A stretch of 64,000 bases of DNA from Saposhnikovia divaricata (GCA_036435485.1 CM071596.1:58019001-58083000); one strand, 5' to 3'; counted from the first letter of the stretch, positions 10,639-22,739 are shown. Notes: a model not told the origin generated them from the sequence alone. Made by a program: numbers and translations.

Positions 10639-13600
10639 ATGGAGAATTCATCATTTGCAAACAATAAGGTTGTTATCAATGGAATCACTTTTGCTCCTAA
10701 CAACTATGTTGCTGTTCTTGACCATCAGGAACTGTCGAATGAATTTCACATCATTCAGGATTTCTTGGCGTCTAGTCCGATTAAGTATGCTTTAACAGCA
10801 CCCGCCAAAGTTTCTTTCAAGTGTGTAATGCAGGTTTGGAATATCGCTGTCTTTGGTGTATGTGAACCCTCAGGAAGGCCTAACTTGTCCTTTACATACA
10901 ATGGAGTTACACATCATGTCACTCTAGAAGTGGTTGTTAAAGCTCTACAATTACCTTCTCCCAATGGTATGACTCCAGCAACAATTACTGATGCTTCTTT
11001 GTTTGCGTTTGCTACGAGTCTGGGCTATAATGGACAGCCAAGAAAGTTTGGAGAGTTATACAGAACCAAACTTAAGAAGGAATGGAATTTCTTCTTTGAT
11101 ACCATCAGTAGGTGCTTCTTGAACAAAGTCTTTAACTTTGAGGCACTACCCTTTGCTTCGGTTCAAATTGGGTACTCTCTAATCTATGACACTTTATTTG
11201 ATTATGGAGAGTTTATCTTGAAGGCATTAAGTGCGAGAAAAACAGATAAATGTGGTTATGTATGTTTTATTAGATTTTTTCAATTGATATTTTCTCACTT
11301 ATGTCCAAATGCTAATTTTGAAGATGATACAGTTTTGCCTATCTTTAAGATTTCTGAAAATAATATCAAATCCTTGGTTAAATCGGATAAGGCAAATGGT
11401 TTTAAAGGAAATCCTTACATTCCTGATGAGGTCTGGGTTCTCTTGAAAAAGAGATTGCTTGTACTTTATGGCCCAGCCACAAGTGCTATGGGACAGGACC
11501 AAACACATCCTGTTCCTGACACAAGCACATACCACAAACAGTTAACTAAACAGTCAACCACCTCTGGTGTCTCTCAAAAGACATCAGTTGTAAAAGAAAA
11601 GAAGTCAGCTAGATCTGATGTGTCTGGAAGACAATCAGGATCAAAGCACTTCTCCACTAAAACCCTCACTCAAAAGAAGTCACAAGGAGGTGAACAAGGG
11701 GTTCTGATTTTGGAGAAATAGATTGATGAGTCTTTGATTAAGTCTGGAGAATATAAAGAAACAGGTGAGAAAAGAAAGTTTTTGCAACAGGATTCTGATT
11801 CTGATAGTGATGATGATAAGACCATCTCAATAATTATGAAGAAAAAGGACGTTGTTGATCCTGCTATTGATGAATTGGCTGAGCCAGTAAAGCCAAAGAA
11901 AAGAAGAAAGATAGTCAACAAGAGCAAGTATTACATTCCTGAAGAAATGCAGAATCTTAATGATGATATTAATCTTGATGAATCATCAATTCCTAACACA
12001 TCTGTCATTCCTGATATCTCTACTCCTGATACTTCACCTGTGAAGACTGTTGAGATTTCTAATTCTCCAGCACCTACATCTCCAAAGAGAATAATAATTG
12101 AGATGTCTGTGGATGAAGTAAATGCTATAGCTGCTCAGCTTGGTCATAAACCAACACCTCTTCAGACAAAGAGACAAGCTGAAGCAAAGGTTTTTCATAG
12201 ACAGGAGAAACAGAGGATCACTTCACCTCTGAAAGGATCAAGCCCACAAGAACCTGAACTTCAAAGGAGTTCAGCAGCTATTGCAGATCCAGTCCCACAA
12301 GAACCACTCACTCAAAGTGTGGGTGTAGACATTGTTAAAGGAATGGTCCCACAAGAACCACATTTTCAAAGGGAAGGTGCAGACAAGAACATTCCTGCCC
12401 CACAAGAAACATCTTCTCAAAGTGAAGATGCAGGCATAGATTCTACAGCACAGGGGTTTTCTGACATTGCTCTAGAGATTCCTGAACTGGATGCTGTACA
12501 CATAGAAACTATTTTTGAGGGAAGCACACAAAAACCTTCAGCTCAAAGTCTTGAAGAAGCTTCTGAACCTCTGGCTCCACGAGAACCATTAGTAGCAAAT
12601 ACTGATGCAAGCCCTCTTCCTGATGAAAGCATAGCTCATGATGAGACTGTTGATACCATTCCTGACGATACTCAACCAATTCTGGTACAACCACTCTCAT
12701 CAAGACCAATGGAATCTTTTACTACTTCATCAGGTAACACTTCTATCTCTACTTCCTTTACAACTGACAGTATGATTACAGATAGACCTGAGATAAGGGA
12801 TACCTCTATTTGTACGACTTCAGACCACTCCTCTCAGCCGCCTCTTATTTCTTTGAATTTGTTGAGCCAGAACTTTTCTTGTGAGAAAGAGAGTGAACAA
12901 TTAGAGAAAAAGAAGAGTGAAGAGAGGCAGTCTCCTGAACTGGCAAAAGGAGAGGTAGAACAGAGTGAGAAGTTTCAAACTTCTAGTGAGGTAGCAGTTA
13001 CTATTGAAAGTAACTTAGGTGATGTTGTGAGAAGTGATGAGATCACTTTAGAAAAACAGAGAGATATAGGAATTGTTTCTAATCTGAATGCAGGATTTCA
13101 GGATACAACAGTACCATCTACTGTTGATTTAAAATTGAAAGGAGTTATGAATCCTGAAGACAATGTGGATGATAGAATTCCTGAGGCTAATGTTAGCTCA
13201 GATGATGATGATGATGATGATGATGATGCTGATAATGATCCGGAAGCAGCTCAGCTGAATGCTGTCATGAAAGCAAGTCTAGGATCTACTTATGGTTCAT
13301 CCAGCAAGTTTATGAAGTCTGGGGGTAAATCTCCAGCTGCTCAAGTTGAAATCAGAGGAGATTATAGTCATTTTATTCCTGAACATATTCAAGATCTCAG
13401 GCGATCTGAATGGTATACTGAGTGGAATCAGCCTACTGCTGATATAAATTTCAATAATGCTCTTTTTCACTCCAGTCATATAGCTACTAAGCTTTCTGAT
13501 CCTAATCTCAAAGCTTATCTGAAGACTACAACTATTCTGGCAAAAGGTTTGAAAGATGAAATTAACTCTGTCAAGAGTGATAATGAAAAATTTCATGCTC

Positions 13601-14140
13601 GGTTTGTTAAGGATTATTCTGAGATTGCCACTGCTAAACAGCTTCAACGTTTAAACACTACCTTCACCACAAGGATGGATACCTTGGAAGATAAGGTTGT
13701 TACTTTGTCCTCAAGGATGACTAATATTGAAGATTCTCTCCAATTGATCTTATCCTTGTTGACTGATCCTACTGATGATGCTTCTGATGTCAAAAATGGG
13801 GAGAAGGTGGTCAAAAGAAAATGCATACCTAATCCAGTTGTAAGAAAGGATGATGATGATACTTCTGGAAATGATGGTGGTACTCAGCCATATGCACCAG
13901 GAACCTCTGATGCTGCTTTGGTAACAAGGAGAAGTTTATCTCAAACTCAAACCAAGTAGTCAACTCATGTTTCTAAATCTGGGAAGAGAACAGTAAGAAC
14001 AATGGTGCAATCTCAAATTCTGACAGAGGAACAATCTCAACTATTTGGTCAGAATCAATTACTCCCAGCAATTCCTGAAGAAGATGAGGATTTGTTTATT
14101 GCTGAGATAGAAGATGCTCAGATAAGTGGATTTATATCCA
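10639..14140 (+). pseudogene. Copia-1 extra ORF A (downstream of pol), about 1170 codons with two in-frame TAGs
   Basis: One frame runs from the ATG at 10639 to the LTR insertion near 14140, broken only by TAG at 11719-11721 and 13957-13959. The N-terminal 280 residues look globular and include a conserved block (FHIIQDFLASSPIKYAL, then MQVWNIAVFG). The same kind of block occurs in copia-2 ORF A (WLSESYIKSALSANP, LEQFWRTA). The middle is disordered and rich in Pro, Glu and Ser, with four imperfect repeats around PQEP (about 12240-12420) and an Asp run at 13200. The C-terminal part (13330-13750) is helical. No long hydrophobic segment was seen, which argues against an envelope protein despite the usual label for this ORF position. 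Function unknown. Confidence 0.75.
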
Positions 14141-15620
14141 CTTGGATCGCTTCAATTCGGCTTAAATTGATTGTTTTGGACTCAAGTTTATTGTAGTTTT
14201 GATGTGTTTTGCTTAGTTGTGCAGATTTACAAGAATGTCGATTATGGGTGATGCTTCTATCGTGTTTGGAGGATTAATTGATTAAAATTCGGATTTTCCG
14301 GGAAGGTTGCGCAGTCTACACTGTTTTGGCCATATCTGGAGTTCTAGAAGTCCGTTTTCAGCGATCTTACAGCTCACGCGAAGTTTGGAAGATTTTCTAC
14401 AACTTAGAACAGAATTCGAACGCGCAAGTGGCGTGTGGTGGGCGCAGGTTGCGTGACAAGTAGACTGATGGGAGCAGGAATTTACTGTTTTGCCCTTTTC
14501 AAGTTCTAATTATATTTTTGGGAAATTTTTAGTACCTTAATCGAATTATAATTGTAATAGAAGGTAATTTCTTTATAGGCAAGAAATCTAGAGCATATAT
14601 AAACACATCCAACCCCTTGTAAATTAGATCATTAGACAATTAGATATCTTGTAAATAATATAGCTTAGATCTGCAAGGGAGAAAAGGGGAGAAAGATTCA
14701 ACGCTCGTGACAAACAACGGATCTAGATCTACTTCATCTTTTGTATCATAGATTTGTTTTCTCAACTCTTAGTTTTAATAATATTATTGCTTCTTTCTTT
14801 CATACTTTGTTTATTACCATGGTTTCATCAGATCCCATGATGACGAGCGGTTCGATTATGAGCTAAACGTTGTCATGGGATTCTAACGAATTTATCTATA
14901 TAGCTTAGTAGTTTGATTGCTTAAAAGATTTATGTATGGTGAATTATTGATATCCTCGTATGGTTGTGTTTCATGTGTTTAGATGCATCATGAACATCTA
15001 ATTTGTTAATCTCTTACGAAATGAGAGTGGATCTTGAGATTTAGAAATTGCCATGCTAGCATAGGATAGGTTGATGTTTTAACATCATGATTTGTGGCGT
15101 AAATAGAGATATTATGCTGCCCTATGTGATCTTAATAGACAACTTGTTCTTCAACCGTTATGTTTTCAAATCTTATAGAGATATAGGGTCTAAGCATAAT
15201 TGGTGTCTATTCATCTTCTATCTCTTTTGTGGATGTATGTTTAGTTTGTTATTCGTATACTGAGAAGTAGCGTATACTTATTTCGTGTTGTCTGATCAGA
15301 TATCAAAACCATCACATGCATTGATTAAAGGCATCAACTCTAAGTGAAGTAGATGATGAAGTTAGGATTCCATGTTTTCTCGCATATAAGTAATTCAATT
15401 TTAAATCTCATTAGTTAGTAATTTTTAGTTTGTTAATTTGTATCTTAGTTAATTATAGTTAGTAAAAACTTAATCTTGTTATTTGTCTTAGCAGTGAATA
15501 ATAATCATACATTGTTGCATAGGTGCATGAACTGAATTGAAACCTAACCAGATCTCTGTGGGAACGAACTTGACTTCTATCTATATTACTTGTGACCACG
15601 TACGCTTGCGTGATATTGTG
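14140..15620 (+). mobile_element. Gypsy-type solo LTR inserted in copia-1 extra ORF (ends approximate)
   Basis: About 1.5 kb of non-coding DNA interrupts the ORF. It has a TATA box (CATATATAAACAC at about 14597), a downstream CTTGTAAAT region, and a 3' end of the type GATCTCTGTGGGAACGA, then ACGCTTGCGTG and TGTTAACA. That ending is familiar from Ty3/gypsy Athila/Tat LTRs. Neither a primer-binding site nor coding sequence is present, so a solo LTR is likely. I could not find a convincing target duplication, so both borders are uncertain by some tens of bases. Confidence 0.55.
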
Positions 15621-15745
15621 TTAACATGCTCCACATCTCTTTAAAAAGATTACTTCCAAGTCAGGTGAGAGTGAAATTTTATATCACAGTGATATTAAAG
15701 TTCAACAGCATCATGCTAGGGAAGCACTCTTTGATCTCTGCAGAG
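15621..15745 (+). pseudogene. Copia-1 extra ORF A, continuation after the solo LTR
   Basis: The frame starting around 15630 reads PHLFKKITSKSGESEI, then VQQHHAREALFDLCREF and a TGA. It looks like the C-terminal end of the extra ORF split by the LTR. It is short and partly out of frame with the small ORF that overlaps it. Confidence 0.45.
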
Positions 15746-15754
15746 AATTCTGAC

Positions 15755-17329
15755 ATGAGTACTCAAGAGATCTTAAAAGAACAAAAGAAGATTCTTGAGG
15801 GAAGTGCTAAACAGAAAGAAGCTCCTACTGCAAGTAGAGGAAGAGGCAGGGTAGGTAGAAGCAGAGGCAGAGGAAGAAAGCCTGGTCAAACAAGTTCAAG
15901 ACAGACAAGGTCTAGTGGAATCACAATTGAGGAGTAACCGAAGATCATCAGAAAGTAAAGAAAAAGAAATCTCCACTACTTCGTACAATGATTCCAGAAA
16001 ACGAATTCAATGTACCTAAAGAAGTTGTTGATGAAACACCACAGTTAGCTAGAAGAGGTAAAGTTACTGTGAGAATACAGAATGTTGCTGCTGGAACTAC
16101 TCAACCTACTATCGTGATTTTGGTGAAGCTGAAATCTTGAAAGATCTTGAAATGATGATTCTTGTTATTGTCATTGAATCTCATAATCTGGAAGTTGATG
16201 AAATGAACTTGAAGATTGATCAAGAAAGATTCAGAAAACTTGAAGAAGCAAAGGTTATCAGAGAAAAAGGAAGAACTGTTGCTGACAGGGAAAGTGGAAG
16301 GTATTTGAGAAATGTTTTCAGATCTGACAAAAAGTTGTGGTATGATATCACAAAGCAAGACAAGGAGGAAGAATCTAATGATTCTCTTTTCAAAACGAAG
16401 GGAAACATGTGGAAGAAGATTGATGACATAAAATAAACTGGACCTGTTGTTTTTCAATCTGGTGGTGTAATAACTGAACCGCCACAAGTTGCTAAAGAAA
16501 AACTTCTTATTCCTCCGCTGAATGTTGCAGATAAAGTTTCTAGATCTGACAAATTTTCACCAAGATGGATTAAAATGCAATCTGAGTTGAAAGTACTAGA
16601 ACCTAACACAAGAGGAGGTATTGGTTCTAGAGAATCAAAATTTATGTTTACAACTCAAACAGATCATCATATTCTAGTGAAAAGAATTGGTGATGAACTA
16701 ACAGTTGATGATCTTTGGGAACTTGAAGCTGTTGTAATTGTTGCTTGCAATATTGATTCTAAGAAGGTAGAAAAGATGTTGTATTTCATGAAAGACAAGA
16801 GTGTCAAGAAAATGACTATTCAGGAGGTGTTGTGCAAATCAACAAAAGAGCTGAAATATGTTCTTTATCTACTCAAGAATAAAAGAATTCATGATAAGGA
16901 AGCTAATGTTTACAATAATTGGTGTACCATGATTCTCAGAACTATCAGATGCAGACATTTAGATGGAGGATCAAGGTATGATGATAAGTATACTCCCATG
17001 TACTTGAATACAGTAGGACAGAAGTTGAAATGCAAAGGGGTTTAGCTGTTAAAGAAGTGATATTTTATCAAGAACAATTATCTCTGAATCCTGGTGGAAA
17101 AGAACTTGCATATTTACTATTGGGAGATTTAGATTTACCAAGAAGCTCAATTCAAAATCTCAGGGCAGGTATTTATCAGATTAATGAAGAAGATGAAGAA
17201 CTCAAGAATCTGAAGAAAAGACTGATTCAAATTCTCGAAAGTAAAGAAGAAGAATTACTATCAAGTTTCTTGCAGATGAGTAATTTCTTTGTGAGAATTT
17301 CTGAGACTAAGCCTGAGGATTTCTTGTAA
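15755..17329 (+). pseudogene. Copia-1 extra ORF B (basic, coiled-coil protein), decayed
   Basis: A string of frames makes up a second extra protein. First, 15755-15937 is Arg-Gly rich (GRGRVGRSRGRGRKPGQ) with an AT-hook-like core. Second, 16137-17044 is one frame broken by a TAA at 16434-16436; it is Lys/Glu rich with helical stretches (MNLKIDQERFRKLEEAKV, DDLWELEAVVIVACNI). Third, 17030-17329 follows in another frame, ends EDFL and is leucine-rich and charged. The layout matches copia-2, where a basic second ORF lies between ORF A and the 3' LTR, although the sequences are not obviously alike. Function unknown; nucleic-acid binding is a guess from the RG-rich part. Confidence 0.6.
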
Positions 17330-17394
17330 TATTTTGTTTTGAGTTTTTGATATCACTGAATCAAGGAATTTGTGCTGTATTTTACAAAGTACAA

Positions 17395-17406
17395 ATTGAG
17401 GGAGAT
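17395..17406 (+). other. Copia-1 polypurine tract
   Basis: A purine-rich stretch (TTGAGGGAGAT) sits directly before the 3' LTR. It would prime plus-strand DNA synthesis. Confidence 0.8.
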
Positions 17407-17896
17407 TGTTAGATATTGATTCAAGTGATGATCAGGATCTGGACTACTGATCAGATACTGATGCTGACGTCATCAGTAATGCACCATCAGTTTTAGGCTA
17501 TCATCAGGATTGGAGGCTGATCAGGATTACACGAGGATATACATCAGTCCAGGAATCAAGGGAGATTGATATGTCGGTTCCTGATTTATAGGAACCCAGC
17601 TATCATTCAAGATATGTACTAAGAGACATATGTAATTGATTTGATATATCTTGTAATTGATATTATTATATAAACACAGTTTTGGTTTTACATTTATGTA
17701 ATCGCTTACACGAGTTATCTTGTAACCTAGCAGCTCTCAAGAACATAAGAATTTCTTGAGAGAGTTTGTAACAGTTTTATATCAGAGTCAATAAAGCTGT
17801 TATTTATTCATACTTGTGTTATCATTTCTGTTTAAGTCGAAAATCTTATACAATTGTATTCAACCCCCTTCTACAATTGTTCTTTACTGGGTAACA
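17407..17896 (+). repeat. Copia-1 3' LTR (490 bp)
   Basis: It begins TGTTAGATATTG after the polypurine tract and ends ACTGGGTAACA at 17896, with a possible target duplication GGGGT following. U3 (17420-17560) has seven ATCAG words and a TGACGTCA palindrome (a bZIP-type site). A TATA box (TATATAAAC) lies near 17666. The end region CAACCCCCTTCTACAA is typical of plant copia LTRs. Confidence 0.88.
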
Positions 17897-18862
17897 GGGG
17901 TGGAAAGTCCAACACAGGTGGGAGACAATCATATGGAAAACACTCACGTTCGAGGGATAATGATCATTAAAGACGCCCAAATAAATCACAAAAAGTCTGA
18001 GCAAATCTACTCGACAGAACTAGCTAACCGTTACAAGTTCAATTTTGTCCTGACAAGTGACACCTGACAGTTTTGTGCAATTATCGCTTGGTTTTTTCAG
18101 AGCCTGTGCTTTATTATATACAGAATTCCTTTGATTAGATATCTAATTTGTTGTCCCATTTTTTTGATAATGAGAAGTTTATAATTTAAAGTACAAAAAA
18201 TGGAAACTTATGAATAATTAAGTTAGATAGCTAATGCTACCTGCTGACTGGCTTCTTTTTCTCATTTTCTATTTTTTAATCTGTTTGTTTCCTTTATTCC
18301 TAATTGAATTGATCACTCCTATGCAATTTTCTACTGCTTTTTTTATTTTGGCTCTCAATTTTGTTATGCTTCAGGTAGCTCGCAAGTCAGCAGCTGATTT
18401 GATTAGAATACATTTCAGGTAGTATCTTCTTCTGCTATGAACTACTTCACTTAATTCAGGTCGACCTAAATTTTATGTCCTTCTTGTGCATAATTATAGG
18501 CTCTAATGTGCATAATTGTAAACGTAATTGTTAAAATGCCCAGAGCACACTATTATGTTCTGTAGTAAATTCTTTTTGGTCATTGATCTAAAGAAAGTTA
18601 AACTTTCTGTTGCATTAAAGCTAATGGTATCATGCAATTTTGTTTTGTTTATTCTTTCTTGAAATATAATTTTCTTATTTTTGTTGTTAATTGTACAACT
18701 CCAACAATTTAGAGAGATGCACATGTAAATTATATAGTTAGTGTTTCATAAGGATGACGAGATGTTGAAATATGCTAATTTTGAAATGTGTCCTTATGGT
18801 ATTCTTGGCAAGATATGCCATCATCGTGCCTACAAATATGTAACTCTATTGCTTTTTCACAG
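17897..18862. other. Unassigned DNA; possible small exons
   Basis: No clear gene. An open stretch to 18067 (for example KKSEQIYSTELANRYKF) directly follows the LTR. A putative exon at 18375-18418 (VARKSAADLIRIHF) is flanked by AG and GT. These could belong to the ankyrin gene fragment that follows, but no family was recognised. Confidence 0.3.
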
Positions 18863-19045
18863 ATGCAAGTTGGGTTCATTGATGAAGATTAATATCGTAA
18901 ATTGTTACGGAAGTTACCCTATACACGATGCAGCCATTTCCTTGTCTACTAGTTTGGTCAAGTTATTTCTTGACCATGGAGCCAGTCTTGATGCTTGTTC
19001 CTTGGATGTGGATGGTATTTCTCCTCTAGAGTATGCTGTTGAAAG
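18863..19045 (+). pseudogene. Ankyrin-repeat exon fragment
   Basis: An exon-like stretch follows a TTTTTCACAG acceptor and ends at a GTTAAG donor. It encodes a typical ankyrin repeat: NCYGSYPIHDAAIS, then VKLFLDHGASLDA and GISPLEYAVERL. Ankyrin repeats mediate protein binding. No neighbouring repeat exons were found, so it is a fragment of a host gene. Confidence 0.6.
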
Positions 19046-19433
19046 GTTAAGGTACGGACACACCTTTTATTTCCAAGGAAATCTCTTTTCAAATTAATCA
19101 TCACATTGTACCTCCCACAAATGGTTTATTTCTCTATTCTTAAACTCTTGTGTGGTTTTCTGTTGGACTTGGAAAGTTATGTAATACCTTCTCTTGATGC
19201 AGAAAGAGGCACTCGAGACTATTGACTTGCTTGCCGGGGTCTCGGCTGCTAGTACTGTCATGAACGAAACAATCTTTAGTGCTGTTAAAATGGAACAGAA
19301 ACCTTATAAAGAATGACAAAATATAAAAAGAATAAAGCATATTATGTTCATATCACTCTTTGCAGATTGGTAGAAAAGGATATCTGATATTGTTTGCAGG
19401 AAAAAACTTAACACAGACTGTTTCATTGTGCAG

Positions 19434-19491
19434 AGCAATGCGAAAAGGACAGGGCTCGTGTTCTTGTGCACTGCATGTCTGGCAAAAAAAG
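19434..19491 (+). pseudogene. IBR5: IBR5-like dual-specificity phosphatase exon fragment
   Basis: A single 58-nt exon between TTGTGCAG and GTAATG encodes QCEKDRARVLVHCMSGKKR. This holds the HCx5R active-site signature of dual-specificity phosphatases, in the context known from IBR5 (indole-3-butyric acid response 5). Neighbouring IBR5 exons were not found. It is an isolated exon, hence a pseudogene fragment. Confidence 0.55.
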
Positions 19492-19773
19492 GTAATGTTT
19501 ATCTTAAAGGTTAAACCTGTATTCTTCTAATACAATTTATGGGGATCGCTTTGCTAACTTTATGTACTTATGTACGTAATACTCTATTCTTGTTAGGCCA
19601 TACTATATTTTAATATTGGATGAAATGCGACATAATGTTTGGTTACTGAAGGATATCTGGTAGTTGTGGAAAAGTTTGCTACTAAAATAGCTACTTCTTA
19701 ATGGGTAATGGTGTAACAGTAGGAAATATACATCTCATTATAATATTTATTAACCAAATGATTTGTTATATCT

Positions 19774-21630
19774 TTGTTTGTAGCAAATCACTTACAAAGA
19801 ACATTCTTCAGTATGTTCGTGGCTCATGGAACAGCGGATCCTTTGGGCCTAATAGGCAACGGGTGTCCGATCGATCTTGGCCCTCTGTACTCGGCCTTCA
19901 ACGACATGTTACCCCAACTTTCTACTCCTCCCGAGTACATGGCTAATCTCTATGTTTCCGAACGCTGGGTATGGATCGACCCGATGCCCAAAAACCTAGC
20001 CTTACTCTGCCACGGAGCATTTCGGCCATGTGGACTGATTTCCAGCGGCTAACCTCAACTTGGTGTTGACCGAAGAAGACGTTGCTTCGATCCCTGAAAA
20101 ATATGATTTTCCCGAGCGATTCTACGCTCACCACGCCGATGAAGATGACCTTATTTATCATACGCTTACTTCACAGTCCGCATGGGAAGTACTTGGTAGG
20201 TGTGTCCGAACGAGCGTTCTATTGTGGTCTTAGGTTCCCTCTTCTTCCCATAATTAGATGCTTCTTAATCCGAACGGGAATTGCTTTAGGGCAATTGGAC
20301 CCGAACAGCTTTATTCATTTCAATACCTTTCACACTCGTTGCGTAAAGGCTGAGGTTGGGCATAGATTGTCCCTGTTCCTCCACCACTATGACTTCAAGA
20401 AAAATGGTAAAGCTGCTGGATTCTATACTATGGCCAGTAGAACCGGTCGAGCTGACTGGGCCGCTACGAATTCCAGTAATCGGGGGATGCACGATAAATG
20501 GTTATTTGTCTGTGGTCCCAAATTAGACAACTATAGAGTATGGAGAGAGGTCGAACCCCACGATATTATCGCTCCGGAGATGGACGACGAAGACAGGGTG
20601 GATTATGCAAAAATTAACCGACCGATGGACCCAAACAAATTTTCTCTGTCTTTGACCCGCGATAAAGGGTTCTCAAACGCCCTTTGGGGTAACGGTAATC
20701 GTAATTTTACTTCAGTCGTACTTACTTATTTTATTCTATTTGCTGACCAACTTCTCTTTTCTTGATGGCATTGTCTACAAAGGTAGATATGTCTAGGAGG
20801 CTGGCCGAGAAGGCATCCAAGAAAAAGGCCGACCTCGAGGCAAGACAGCTTCAGGCATCTAGAGGTTCTCAGGCGAATCCTGACCACCCCGTTCAAAGCC
20901 CTCCTCGTGACTCTGACCGTACCGTTGTTGCACCTGCTTCTTCGGATGGTTTCTTGGAGAACACCTTGGATAGCACCAACAAGAGGGGGCGAGGTTCAGA
21001 TGATATCCTTCAGACCTATCGCCCTGCCTGGGGAATCTTGACTATAGACAGCTTTGCTTTTAAGGCCTCTGCGGAGTCGAAGGAGGTGGCTCAGGATTTT
21101 ATGAAGGCGATGATTCTACTAGCCGATCGCCCAACCTATGACTCTACCGACGCTGAGTCGACCTGTTCTGAGCTGTTCGGCCACTTGACTATGGTATGGT
21201 TCCTCTTTTGTACTTATTCTGATGATACTTTTATCCTTTTCTCATTCTGACTTTCATCCTGTCTAATTTCTAGGCTGCTCCGTGGGCGGCTACCCTTGAT
21301 GAAAAAATCAAGGATTTGAAAAGGGAGCCGAGGGGCGTTGAAGCTTTGAGGGAGTCGAACGAGGACCTCCAGCAGTCGGATAATAGCTTGGCCATTGAGC
21401 GTGACGCTCTGATGAAGGAGCGTGACGCGGCGAACCACCTTGCGGCTAGGAGGGCCGATCAGGCTAAGAGGCACCGCAGACTTCTGAAAAAAGCCGAGAA
21501 GAAGCTGTTGGTGGCCGAAGACCGAAGCTTTCTAGCCGGGTTCGAAGAGGCCGTAAAAAGGGCTCACAAGGCTGAGCTTGATTATACAAAGATCATCTCA
21601 AAATCTAACACCCGAAAAGTGTTGCCGTAG
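19774..21630 (+). pseudogene. Decayed gene for a gypsy-type putative transposon protein (PF04195-like) with coiled coil
   Basis: GC-richer than its surroundings. In order: a segment with TEEDVASIPEKYDFPERF (about 20070), a frameshift near 20190, then VSERAFYCGLRFPLLP and IRTGIALGQLDPNSF, characteristic of the plant putative gypsy-type transposon domain. Next comes WLFVCGPKLDNYRVWREVE (about 20500), a likely intron after 20690, a Ser/Asp-rich segment (20762-21192), an intron with GT/AG ends (21193-21273), and a charged coiled coil to 21610. Such proteins occur in plant gypsy-related elements; their role is not established. The coding stretch stops where CACTA-like GTGTTGCC sequence begins. Confidence 0.6.
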
Positions 21631-22585
21631 AGATTTTTGAGGCTACGTTAACAGTTTTTGGGCCTTCGGCAACAGTTTTGAAGTGTTGCCAAAGGCCATC
21701 TATTAAAGTATGAGAGTAGGAACAATTAGGTTTGAGAGTGATAGGTGTTAGGGAGTGATATAGGTTTAGGTACTTCCCATTGAGTTAGATTTTCATAACA
21801 TTTATATTCTTCTTGTATATATATATTATTACTACAGGAGATGGAGTTGGACGATGATGCACCTTTACTTCCCGATTCCGACATATCAAATTTAAACATA
21901 TTTTTTCCTCTATAATAATATATAATCAATTTTACCTAAATTGCATAAACAAATAGTCACCAACCCCATATGTTCTATATATAATTAGCCAAATTCTAAC
22001 ATGAAGACCTTTACTACTAACATTTGATATGAGATCAAATCTTTTCCACACTATTTTTAAATTATTTTTTATGTCAATTAAGTACTTCACCAATTTTCCC
22101 ACCTATCTCCATCATCCCTCACCGGTCTCTTCTTCCTTTCTTGCTCACCTCTTTCTTCCTCTCGACCAAAGTCCGTCCAGCACCATCAAATTTTGGCAAC
22201 TATCACCATCACTTTCCACTCACCCGTTTCTTTTTCCTATAATTACACTATCTCATCTTCTTTATTAATTTTTAATCTCTCTCTTTCTTGATACATACAC
22301 ACTAATGAGATGGTGGTAATCAGTGGTTAAGATTAAGAAGTGAAACACTCAACGAATAATAAAGTAAATCGCTTGAGACTCAAGTCACCAGTTGATAGGT
22401 ATTATTGAAACTAATACGTATCAAGGTAACTTTATCTGTTGGAGTATACCAAGTAATGTGCTACTTTCAATGGATGTGGGCATCTGTTGAAAAGGTAATT
22501 TTGACTTAGACAAAATTTTCACCTTTTCTTAGAAATAGAAATTTATACGAAAATCATTACACATTTCTGGCTGCATTTAACTAAG
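21605..22585. other. Non-coding stretch with CACTA-like end sequence
   Basis: Positions 21605-21705 carry AAAAGTGTTGCC and GGCAACAG words resembling the terminal region of CACTA-2 (22745-22800), which suggests a fragment of a related element. From 21710 to 22585 the DNA is AT-rich and I recognise nothing. The 3' LTR of copia-3 should lie near 22300-22590 but its ends could not be placed. Confidence 0.35.
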
Positions 22586-22599
22586 CAAATTTCTAAGAT

Positions 22600-22727
22600 A
22601 AATTATAAGAAATTAAACATACATAGCTCATTTACCAATCTTGTGAATGCAGATTCATCAAGTGGCTTGATAAAAATATCTGCTAGCTATTTTTCACTTG
22701 GAACGAAATAAAGTTCCACTATACCAT
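22600..22727 (-). pseudogene. Copia-3 RNase H C-terminus
   Basis: The - strand reads toward the end of pol: FTRLVNELCMFNF followed by a stop. It has the usual copia ending in which the plant consensus has ADIFTKPL. It is separated by CACTA-2 from the rest of RNase H at 28581. Confidence 0.8.
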
Positions 22728-22739
22728 CACTACAAGAAA

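Larger units (their letters stand above)
1..17896 (+). mobile_element. Copia-1: Sirevirus-like Ty1/copia element, 5' end outside window, decayed and nested
   Basis: Remnants occur in copia order: gag, protease, integrase, RT, RNase H, then a spacer, long extra ORFs, a polypurine tract and a 3' LTR at 17407-17896. The 5' LTR and start of gag lie left of the window. The coding region is broken by frameshifts and stop codons. It is interrupted by a CACTA element (3590-7723) and a gypsy-like solo LTR (about 14140-15620). Long extra ORFs downstream of pol, with a CCHC gag, are typical of the Sirevirus branch. It is too decayed to be autonomous. Confidence 0.9.
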
